A DNA stretch of 64,000 nt from NCBI RefSeq assembly GCF_000153405.2, contig NC_020802.1, positions 701,883-765,882 on the forward strand. The letters are read 5' to 3'. The position numbers and the translations under genes were made by a program. The notes beneath the pieces are model-generated. The model ran no database searches, was not told the DNA's origin, and saw only the letters and a program-made list of their open reading frames with translations. Source of the DNA: Psychromonas sp. CNPT3 (lineage in GTDB: Bacteria > Pseudomonadota > Gammaproteobacteria > Enterobacterales > Psychromonadaceae). This document shows, piece by piece, positions 38,119 to 45,871 of this stretch (positions within the stretch are counted from its first letter, which is position 1; each line of letters opens with the position of its first letter).

Positions 38119-39102
38119 ATGTCGAATCAGAGTGTCACACCAGCAAGTAATTATTTTGATCTGCAAGGGTTAGATCAATTGCGTCAAAAAGCGCTTGCTA
38201 ATGATAAAGGCGCTATTCGTGAAGTGGCTAATCAATTTGAAGCTATGTTTGCGACGATGCTGATAAAATCGATGCGTGAAGCCAATGAAGCGTTTGAAAC
38301 GGATAGTCCGTTTAATAACAAACAAACGAAGTTCTATACAGATATGCAAGATAAGCAATTGGCACTTGATATCAGTCGTCATGGCTCGCTTGGGCTTGCA
38401 GATGCACTGGTTAGACAGTTAGATCCAACCTCTATTGCCGGCTCTACCGAATCGGTTCCCTTAGACCAATTGCAAATGCCAAATACCTATAAAACAACGG
38501 CGTTTCCGATAGAGAAAGAAAGCACCGCTTTTGCTATTAACCAAAAAGCAGCACCGATGGAATTTAGCATGGCCGATAGAGCGCCAAAAGTGAAATCATC
38601 TTCAGAAACCTTGGCGTTTACGGATAAAAAATCATTTATTAATACCTTGTTACCGTATGCCAAAAAAGTGGCGAAAGTATTGGGTATCAGTCCGGAAGTC
38701 TTGATTGCACAGTCTGCACTAGAAACCGGCTGGGGTAAAAAGATCATCAATGATGCACAAAATAACAGCAGTTTTAATTTGTTTAATATAAAAGCAAATG
38801 CAAGTTGGTCTGGTGGCCGCGTCGCCAAAGAAAGTATAGAAGTAGAAAATGGTGTGGCAGTAAAACGACGTTCACATTTTCGAGCGTATGAAAATATTGC
38901 ACAAAGTTTTAATGATTATGCCCAATTTATAGGGCAAAGCAAACGTTATCAAGGTGCATTAGAGCAAGGCACGAATGGCAGTGCGTATATTGAAAAATTA
39001 CAGCAAGCGGGTTATGCAACCGATCCTCTTTACGCAACGAAAGTGCAATCTATTATGCAAAGTGAGTCCTTTAAGGAAATATTAAAAGAGGATAAAAACT
39101 AA
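38119..39102 (+). CDS. flgJ: Flagellar rod-cap/peptidoglycan hydrolase FlgJ
   Basis: 327 residues, two domains: an N-terminal rod-assembly domain (about 25-105, VANQFEAMFATMLIKSMREAN) and a C-terminal glucosaminidase domain (about 175-320) with the catalytic glutamate Glu202 in SALETGWGKK, then YENIAQSFNDYAQFI. It opens the cell wall for the rod. Its stop overlaps the flgK ATG by one base. It is separated from flgI by the antiporter gene. Confidence 0.95.
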   Translation: MSNQSVTPASNYFDLQGLDQLRQKALANDKGAIREVANQFEAMFATMLIKSMREANEAFETDSPFNNKQTKFYTDMQDKQLALDISRHGSLGLADALVRQLDPTSIAGSTESVPLDQLQMPNTYKTTAFPIEKESTAFAINQKAAPMEFSMADRAPKVKSSSETLAFTDKKSFINTLLPYAKKVAKVLGISPEVLIAQSALETGWGKKIINDAQNNSSFNLFNIKANASWSGGRVAKESIEVENGVAVKRRSHFRAYENIAQSFNDYAQFIGQSKRYQGALEQGTNGSAYIEKLQQAGYATDPLYATKVQSIMQSESFKEILKEDKN

Positions 39103-41183
39103 TGGCAGATTTATTTCAAATTGGCTTGTCGGGTATTCACTCTTCACAGGCAAGTTTAGCGACAACTGGGCATAATATTGCCAACATCAATACCAAAGGT
39201 TATTCACGCCAAAGCGTGGAGGTGGTTACGGGTGGCGCAGATCGCTACGGCAGTAACTTTATTGGTCGAGGTGCATTGGTAAACAGTATTGAACGTGCCT
39301 ATGATCGTTTTGCCTTTACAGAAAATGTCATGAACACCTCGCAATTGGCTTATAGTAAAGAAGTTTTCACACAAACCAATCAAATAGATGCACTGCTTTC
39401 TGATAGCAGTACATCGGCAACAAAACCTGTTTTAGAAGTTTTTAAAGCGATAAATGGGGTTGCAGATCATCCTAATATGTTGGAATCTCGTCAAGTTTTT
39501 TTAGAGTCTTCTTCGAATATGATCAATCAATATCATCGTCTTTATGACAACCTTGAAATTCAATATAACAGTATCAATCATGACATTACCAATTCGGCTA
39601 AAACATTAACCACACTTGCAGAGAATGTTGCACAATTAAATGTACAAATTGCGGCGGTACTCGGCAGTGGTGGAGATAGTCGCTCCAATGATTTATTAGA
39701 TGAACGCGATCGCGCCATTGCAAAATTAAGTGAATTTGTTGATGTATCTGTTGTTCCCGTCAAAAATGGTATGGTCAATGTTTATGTGGGTAGTGGCCAA
39801 TCGATAGTCATGGGTACAACCTCATTGAATATAATTTCAGTCAATGGCGATCCCGATCCTTCGCGCCAAGAACTTGCCATGAATGTGAATGGTAATCTGG
39901 TGAAATTAGATGGCGTACGCATGGGTGGTAAAATATCTGCTTTATTTGATGTGCGTAATAATGATATTGAAAAAGCCTTTAATCAATTAGGCCAAAATAT
40001 AATGGGCTTGACCCATTCAATGAATGAACAGCAAAAACAAGGTCAAACATTAGAAGGGAAAATTGGTGGCGATATTTTTAATGATATAAATTCGCGACAG
40101 AGTATGAAAAATAGGGTACTTGCTCATAATGATGATTTAGGGAGTGCGCAATTAAGTCTACGTGTCGATGATTTGAGTTTATTATCTGCGGATGAGTTCA
40201 CTTTAGAAGTCAATGATTATCAAGCAGCAACGGCAACAACTGCAGAAAAAATAGCGTTTACATTAACCAATAATAGAACAGGGGACACACAAGCTGTTTC
40301 TATTAATGATTTGTCTAAAACGAAGCGCGTGGATCTTCCTAATACGGGACTTAGTTTAGGTATTGATGCCATTATTGCAGCAGATCCACCACAAGTGGGT
40401 AAGAAGTTTAGCCTGCGTCCAACGCGTTTAGGCGCACAAGAAGCCACGTTACAGCATCAAAACCCTGAAAAAATAGCAGCCGCAAGTGCAGAAATAAATG
40501 TAATACAAAAAAAAGAAAATAACGGGACAGCACAGTTACGCGTCAGCGCATTACATGATCCATTAGATCCCCTTTATATGAAAAAAGATGAGCCACTTTC
40601 CATCGTGATCACGGGCAATACAGGAGGCGTCCTGACTTATGATATCGTCAATAAAGATGGCAATATAATAAGTTTAGTACCGGGATCCTCGAATAATTAT
40701 GTTCCTCCTAAAAGCAACGGTGACTTATTAACAGGGCTAACGGTCACCCCTGATTTACTCAGTGGCAAAGTCACTTTTAATATTGCGGGAATAGATGTTG
40801 AAATGTATCAAGGATCGCCATTGGTAGGTGATATATTTTCATTAAATTATAATGAAACAGGGGATGGTGATAACAGTAATATTTTAGAAATGGCAGCCTT
40901 ACAAGGCAAAAAAATAATGAATAATAATAAAGCCACATTCCAAGATATTTACAGTGGCATGATTTCTGAAATCGGCTCAAGAACGGCAAATGCGGACATC
41001 TCTATGAAATCTGCCACTATTTTACAGCAGCAATCCTTTGAACGTGTTGAAAATGTGAGTGGCGTTAATATGGATGAAGAGGCTGCAAATTTACTGATGT
41101 TCCAACAGCATTATAGTGCAGCTGCTCGCGTTATATCTGTTGCGGGTGAACTCTTTGACACTATTTTACAAGCGGTTAGATAA
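39102..41183 (+). CDS. flgK: Hook-filament junction protein FlgK (HAP1)
   Basis: 693 residues, longer than the roughly 550 of E. coli FlgK. N-terminal GLSGIHSSQASLATTGHNIAN and INTKGYSRQ; C-terminal VSGVNMDEEAANLLMFQQHYSAAARVI are diagnostic. The extra length lies in the central variable region (about 330-600). Translationally coupled to flgJ. Element R1 copy B begins on its last stop base. Confidence 0.95.
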   Translation: MADLFQIGLSGIHSSQASLATTGHNIANINTKGYSRQSVEVVTGGADRYGSNFIGRGALVNSIERAYDRFAFTENVMNTSQLAYSKEVFTQTNQIDALLSDSSTSATKPVLEVFKAINGVADHPNMLESRQVFLESSSNMINQYHRLYDNLEIQYNSINHDITNSAKTLTTLAENVAQLNVQIAAVLGSGGDSRSNDLLDERDRAIAKLSEFVDVSVVPVKNGMVNVYVGSGQSIVMGTTSLNIISVNGDPDPSRQELAMNVNGNLVKLDGVRMGGKISALFDVRNNDIEKAFNQLGQNIMGLTHSMNEQQKQGQTLEGKIGGDIFNDINSRQSMKNRVLAHNDDLGSAQLSLRVDDLSLLSADEFTLEVNDYQAATATTAEKIAFTLTNNRTGDTQAVSINDLSKTKRVDLPNTGLSLGIDAIIAADPPQVGKKFSLRPTRLGAQEATLQHQNPEKIAAASAEINVIQKKENNGTAQLRVSALHDPLDPLYMKKDEPLSIVITGNTGGVLTYDIVNKDGNIISLVPGSSNNYVPPKSNGDLLTGLTVTPDLLSGKVTFNIAGIDVEMYQGSPLVGDIFSLNYNETGDGDNSNILEMAALQGKKIMNNNKATFQDIYSGMISEIGSRTANADISMKSATILQQQSFERVENVSGVNMDEEAANLLMFQQHYSAAARVISVAGELFDTILQAVR

Positions 41184-41344
41184 TACCAAAGGAACTAAAA
41201 AAGTGATCCGTCTTGCTTGTTGAAATTATCCCTACCTGCGTTGTGAGTTTTGAAGTGAGAACAACACTCTCCTGCAACTCACGCCTTGCTAGTATTAATT
41301 TTTCCGGCGCAATACATGAAAATTAAATTAATTCCTTTGGTATA
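41183..41344 (+). mobile_element. MITE-like foldback element R1, copy B (between flgK and flgL)
   Basis: 162 nt, with termini ATACCAAAGGAACTAA and TTAATTCCTTTGGTAT. It is highly similar along its whole length to copy A. The left end touches the flgK TAA; the right end is 22 nt before the flgL sigma-54 promoter. It has no ORF. Confidence 0.88.
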
Positions 41345-41364
41345 AATAAACATTTAAATTAAAA

Positions 41365-41382
41365 TTGGTACGTATCTTGCAA
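41365..41382 (+). promoter_or_regulatory. Sigma-54 promoter of flgL
   Basis: TGGTAC-GTATC-TTGCAA with GG at 41367 and GC at 41379. The expected start near 41391 is 34 nt before the chosen flgL ATG. Confidence 0.82.
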
Positions 41383-41424
41383 GTTTAAACGTGAGTGATA
41401 GGCTCATTTTCAAAAGAGGTCAGT

Positions 41425-42930
41425 ATGCGTATTTCTAGCCAAGTTTTTTTTCAGCGTAATACACAAAGTGTGTTTAATAATCAAAGCGAATTGAGTGAAA
41501 AAAATATTCACCTATCCACACAAAAAAGAGTGATCAATGGCTCCGATGATGCCGTTGCAATTGCGACTATTCAACGCTTAAAGCAAGACCTTTCAATGGC
41601 AGATCAACATGTCCAAAATGGTGAAATGGCAGAAACTGCCAATGCATTAGAATCTATCTCATTAGCGCAAAGTACTAATATTTTGCAACGTATGCGTGAA
41701 TTAATGGTGAGCTCGGGTAATGCGACATACAGTGCCGATGGGCGTGAAGCGATAGCGACGGAGCTTAAGCATCTTCGTGAAGAATTAATTGGTGTTGCCA
41801 ATACAAAAGATGGCAATAGCCAGTATATTTTTTCCGGTTTTGAAGTGGATACTCTGCCCTTTCAAAAAAATGAATTTGGTACGATTGAGTACCATGGTGA
41901 TGAGGGAGATACGTCTTATCAAATTGGTCCGGGTGTTACTATTCAAGGTAATGATCCTGGCTCTGCAATTTTTATGCAAGTACCTGAAGGTAATGGCAGT
42001 TTTGTCGCAGAAGCCAATCCTAATAACTCTGGCTCAGGCGTCTTAGATGTTGCATCTATCATTGATAGTAAAGTAGCAAGCCAGTTTCCAGATCAAGATT
42101 ATAATATTTCAATCAGTGAAACGCTTCCTGTTGGCACAAAAAAATATTCTGTTTATAGCACTGCGGAGCAAAGTGTAACGGGCAGTGCTTCGATTAAAAT
42201 CTCGAAAGTTGATCTTACGGATGCCAATATTGGCAGTGTTAACCCTAATAGCGTATATCCAGCTGCAGGCAGTGACGTTAGTATCGATTTTGTCGCGACA
42301 TTAGTGCCGGGTGAATTTGAAGTTCGTATCAACAATCAATCCTCTTTACCCAGTATTTATAATGCGAATAATCCGCAGCAAGAAATTACGGTAAATGGTA
42401 TTTCCATTGAAGTCTCAGGTATGCCAAGCAATGGCGATCAATACAAAATGACCAAATACATTGAGCCGACGACGTATGAAGAAGGTCAATCTATTGAATT
42501 TAATGGTATAAAAACCAAGTTAAAAGGGCAAGTTAATGAGTTTGATAGCTTTTCATTAAGACAAAGTGGTACCAAAGATATTTTTTCTACGATCCAAGAT
42601 GCCATTGATGCCTTAATGATGCCGGGTGATGATAATGGTCCAACGGCGCAACGTGAAATGCGTTTAGATACAGTGCGTCATCAAATTGACAATACAATGC
42701 AAAATGTATCTACCGTAGTGACATCTGTAGGTGCTCGGCGCAGAACGATTATTAATCAGCATGAATCGACATTAGATTTTAAACTAACCAATCAAAAAAC
42801 GTTATCCAATTTAGAAGATTTAGATATGGCCTCTGCTATTAGTGAATTTAAAATGCAGATGAGCTTACTTGAGATAACACAGCAAACCTTTATGCAAATG
42901 CAATCATTGAGTTTATTTAAGTTGTTATAG
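41425..42930 (+). CDS. flgL: Hook-filament junction protein FlgL (HAP3)
   Basis: 501 residues, long for FlgL (often 300-400). N-terminal MRISSQVFFQRNTQSVFNNQ and IHLSTQKRVINGSDDAVAIAT; C-terminal ISEFKMQMSLLEITQQTFMQMQ. The extra length is a variable central domain (about 170-360). ATG 41425 follows GAGG; the upstream GTG 41395 would fall next to the predicted transcription start. It has its own promoter and terminator. Confidence 0.93.
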   Translation: MRISSQVFFQRNTQSVFNNQSELSEKNIHLSTQKRVINGSDDAVAIATIQRLKQDLSMADQHVQNGEMAETANALESISLAQSTNILQRMRELMVSSGNATYSADGREAIATELKHLREELIGVANTKDGNSQYIFSGFEVDTLPFQKNEFGTIEYHGDEGDTSYQIGPGVTIQGNDPGSAIFMQVPEGNGSFVAEANPNNSGSGVLDVASIIDSKVASQFPDQDYNISISETLPVGTKKYSVYSTAEQSVTGSASIKISKVDLTDANIGSVNPNSVYPAAGSDVSIDFVATLVPGEFEVRINNQSSLPSIYNANNPQQEITVNGISIEVSGMPSNGDQYKMTKYIEPTTYEEGQSIEFNGIKTKLKGQVNEFDSFSLRQSGTKDIFSTIQDAIDALMMPGDDNGPTAQREMRLDTVRHQIDNTMQNVSTVVTSVGARRRTIINQHESTLDFKLTNQKTLSNLEDLDMASAISEFKMQMSLLEITQQTFMQMQSLSLFKLL

Positions 42931-42946
42931 GCATTGTATTTAACCG

Positions 42947-42979
42947 AAAAAAAGAGGCAATCATTGCCTCTTTTTTTTT
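42947..42979 (+). terminator. Terminator of flgL
   Basis: AAAAGAGGCAA / TTGCCTCTTTT stem with a 3-nt loop and a long T-tract. Confidence 0.93.
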
Positions 42980-43084
42980 GTTTAAAAAAAATCCTTTTAA
43001 AATAATTAATTTAATTTACTTAACACCCACTAAGCACTTGAATCTAAAGCCTAATGGTTACTTTTTTAGGCGTTTTTGTAAAAG

Positions 43085-43102
43085 TTGGCATGTAAATCGC
43101 AT
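43085..43102 (+). promoter_or_regulatory. Sigma-54 promoter of flagellin
   Basis: TGGCAT-GTAAA-TCGCAT with GG at 43087 and GC at 43099. The expected start near 43111 leaves an 84-nt leader. Confidence 0.82.
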
Positions 43103-43127
43103 TAAATTCCTTGAGAGTAAAAATTGA

Positions 43128-43151
43128 CGGTAATTAATATAAAAATTACCG
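43128..43151 (+). promoter_or_regulatory. Inverted repeat in flagellin leader
   Basis: CGGTAATT and AATTACCG, perfect 8-bp arms with an 8-nt spacer, about 17 nt after the predicted start. It could be an mRNA hairpin or a protein-binding site. Confidence 0.6.
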
Positions 43152-43194
43152 ATTTTTCTGAGTAAGGAATGACCAAGGAATAATGGAGTAAATT

Positions 43195-44901
43195 ATGCCA
43201 CAAGTGATAAATACTAATATCATGTCGCTCAATGCGCAGCGCCAATTAAATAAAAGTCAATTGCTAAGTAATGAAGCAATGGAACGACTATCATCAGGTT
43301 TACGTATTAATAGTGCGAAAGATGATGCTGCTGGTCTGGCTATTTCAACGGGAATGCAATCGCAGATCCGAGGAATAAACCAAGCAGTACGTAATGCTAA
43401 TGATGGTATCTCAATGTCGCAAACGGCAGAGGGATCGATGGATGAAATGACCAATATACTACAACGTATGCGTGAGCTGTCAGTGCAAGCTGCCAATGAT
43501 ACTAACTCAGCATCAAATAAAGAGTCCATCCAAAAAGAAATTGATCAACTCTATGAAGAGTTAGATCGTATCGCCAATACCACACAATTTAATGGTACTA
43601 ACTTACTCGACGGCTCAAATAAGTCAACGACCCTACAAATCGGGGCGAATGCAGGTGAAAACTTAACATTTGGTATTGATGCGGTGACAACTGCTGATTT
43701 AGGCTTAAATGGTGGTGTTAATAAAGGCGATTTAAACAGTGGCCGCGTCATTGATGGTAACGCTGCAATACCTGCTGGTAAAGTATCTATTAATGGTATT
43801 GATCTACCTGAAATTGGAGATACCGATGGTGGTCAAGCGGTTGCGATGGTTAAAGCTGTTAATATTCAAACCGCTTTAACGGGTGTAACGGCAAAAGGTT
43901 ATAACGTGGTTGAAGGCCAATCTTTTGATGGCATCAATGTAACGGGTATTACCAATGGTTTAACCATACAAGTCGGTGACGGTGCCAATATTACATTGGG
44001 CGCAACCTCTTCAATGGAAAATTTAGCGGAAACAATTAACCGTGATGTTAAAGGTGTGACTGCAAATGTCGGCAAAGATGGTCGCTTAATTTTAAATAAT
44101 GATACAGGCTTTGCAATCACTGTCGGTGGTAATGTGACAAATTCTGGTCTTGAAGCTGCAACATTTGAAGGTTACATGGGATTAACCAGTCAAGATGGTG
44201 GTCCAATAGAAGTCGGTGTTGGTACGACCGGTACGATTGGGGATAATACAGACACTAAAAAGTTTGGTTTTATGATCACCAATGGTAGTTCTGTATTAAC
44301 AGATGCACCGGGTGCAGGTGAACTTTTAGATGCGGATAAAATAACCATTAATGGCGTTGAATTAATTGATACAAGTGCCACTACCATAGATGATAAAATG
44401 GTGGCGATTAATAAATTAACAGATGCAACTGGGGTGACTGCGACGGCGAGTATTCCCGCGGGATCCATGATATTAACGGCTAAAGATGGCAGTGATATCG
44501 TTATTGCGAGTGGTGCTGCGACGGAAGCGGATAAAATTGCTGCGCTTGCTAAATTGGGCATCAATGATGTGGGTGGCTCTGCTGTGACTGAGTTAGGTTT
44601 AAGCGTGAGAACATCGAAAAAAGCGTCTGAAAGTCTCGGGCGTATTGATATTGCATTATCTAAAATATCGGAATCTAGAGCCGGATTGGGCGCAATTCAA
44701 AACCGTTTGGGCTCAACTATTTCCAACTTAGAAAATGTGTCACAAAATTTATCAGCATCAAATTCACGTATTCAAGATGCTGATTTTGCGGCAGAAACAG
44801 CGAAAATGAGTAAAGCGCAAATCTTGCAACAAGCGGGTACATCTATGCTTGCGCAAGCAAATGCCAGCACACAAAGTGTATTAAAGCTATTACAAGGTTA
44901 A
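43195..44901 (+). CDS. fliC: Flagellin
   Basis: 568 residues. The D0/D1 N-terminus (MPQVINTNIMSLNAQRQL, LSSGLRINSAKDDAAGLAIS, TNILQRMRELSVQAAND) and C-terminus (LGAIQNRLGSTISNLENVS, ISDADFAAETA-type RIQDADFAAETAKMSK, MLAQANASTQSVLKLLQG) are canonical. The central D2/D3 region (about 170-470) is long and Gly/Thr/Asp-rich. It is the only flagellin in the window, with a sigma-54 rather than sigma-28 promoter, as for the major flagellin of Vibrio-type systems. Confidence 0.96.
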   Translation: MPQVINTNIMSLNAQRQLNKSQLLSNEAMERLSSGLRINSAKDDAAGLAISTGMQSQIRGINQAVRNANDGISMSQTAEGSMDEMTNILQRMRELSVQAANDTNSASNKESIQKEIDQLYEELDRIANTTQFNGTNLLDGSNKSTTLQIGANAGENLTFGIDAVTTADLGLNGGVNKGDLNSGRVIDGNAAIPAGKVSINGIDLPEIGDTDGGQAVAMVKAVNIQTALTGVTAKGYNVVEGQSFDGINVTGITNGLTIQVGDGANITLGATSSMENLAETINRDVKGVTANVGKDGRLILNNDTGFAITVGGNVTNSGLEAATFEGYMGLTSQDGGPIEVGVGTTGTIGDNTDTKKFGFMITNGSSVLTDAPGAGELLDADKITINGVELIDTSATTIDDKMVAINKLTDATGVTATASIPAGSMILTAKDGSDIVIASGAATEADKIAALAKLGINDVGGSAVTELGLSVRTSKKASESLGRIDIALSKISESRAGLGAIQNRLGSTISNLENVSQNLSASNSRIQDADFAAETAKMSKAQILQQAGTSMLAQANASTQSVLKLLQG

Positions 44902-44916
44902 TACCTTCAAGTATGC

Positions 44917-44940
44917 AAATTAGTTATTAATAACTAATTT
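44917..44940. repeat. 24-bp perfect palindrome
   Basis: AAATTAGTTATT followed directly by its reverse complement, 15 nt after the flagellin stop. It is AT-only except two G/C pairs; possibly an mRNA 3' structure. Confidence 0.75.
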
Positions 44941-45007
44941 ACACAGGTAAAATGGGTGAAAATTTCTTTGGTTTTTACTCTCATTTTCTCCGATGATCCA
45001 CCCATTT

Positions 45008-45032
45008 AAAGGCAGCTTAGCTGCCTTTTTCT
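45008..45032 (+). terminator. Terminator of flagellin
   Basis: AAAGGCAGC / GCTGCCTTT stem with a 3-nt loop, followed by TTCTGTTTT. Confidence 0.9.
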
Positions 45033-45390
45033 GTTTTAATTATTTAACATTTCAGGCCATCCCTTTTTAATTAGGTGAGTAAAACGGGCCACGTCATCCG
45101 TGTTTAGCCATACCTGTCACACTCCAATGCAATAAATAATTACGCCTGCGAGTCGTTAGCGTTAAAAATAATTAATCGTTACAACCTTCAATGCTTGCCT
45201 TCATGTTCAAGCTTACGCTGAATCACTGCCCATGATTGCTAATTGGGAATATAACTAAGCCCTCTGATGATCACTTCAAATACATGTCACATGGATAGAA
45301 ATAAGGGCAAGTGACAAAAAATTGCCACTCAAGATGAAGTTGTGTTTTTAGAGTCAAAAAAGGTGAATAAGGCAGGGTTATAGATGAGAG

Positions 45391-45553
45391 TAATAGCAAA
45401 GGAATTAATTAAGTTTTCATGTGTTGCGCAGGAAAAATTAACACTCGCAAGGCGTGAGTTGTAGGAGATAGTTGTTCTCACTTCAAAACTCACAACGGTG
45501 GTAGGGATAATTTCAACAAGCAGACGGGTAACCTTTTTAGTTCCTTTGGTATA
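45391..45553 (-). mobile_element. MITE-like foldback element R1, copy C (inverted)
   Basis: About 162 nt matching copies A and B in reverse orientation. Ends are ATAGCAAAGGAATTAA and TTAGTTCCTTTGGTAT. The internal GTGAGTT...AACTCAC stem is conserved. Confidence 0.86.
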
Positions 45554-45871
45554 ATAAGCGCCACAAGATTATTTGGCTTCTTACCTATCAATGTGCGCCT
45601 AAGTGCTTAGTTTTTAAAACACGTATTATTTTTCAATAATGAATACCTCGATATGTTGTAAACCGTATCGATCTTAAACTTTTATTTTATTAAAAAACCC
45701 GGTGCTTTTAGTCTGCAATTTTGGAACGGATCCCAACATGCTAAGGCATTGGAAAGTGTCAAAATAGTAGATGTTTTTAGAATGTAGATGAATTTTCACA
45801 TTAAAGGAAAAAGACTATATGTATAATAAAATGTCTAACGTTATGTTTTTACATATAAAAAAGAAAATCTA

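Larger units (their letters stand above)
44902..45871. other. Intergenic flagellin to yejM
   Basis: 970 nt without a gene. It contains a 24-bp perfect palindrome (44917-44940), the flagellin terminator (45008-45030) and R1 copy C (45391-45553). The stretch 45040-45380 is featureless by eye and may be decayed DNA. Confidence 0.6.

Noticed and set aside
45040-45380. Decayed transposase after the flagellin terminator
   Set aside because: Frames on both strands are full of stops and no transposase motif could be recognised.
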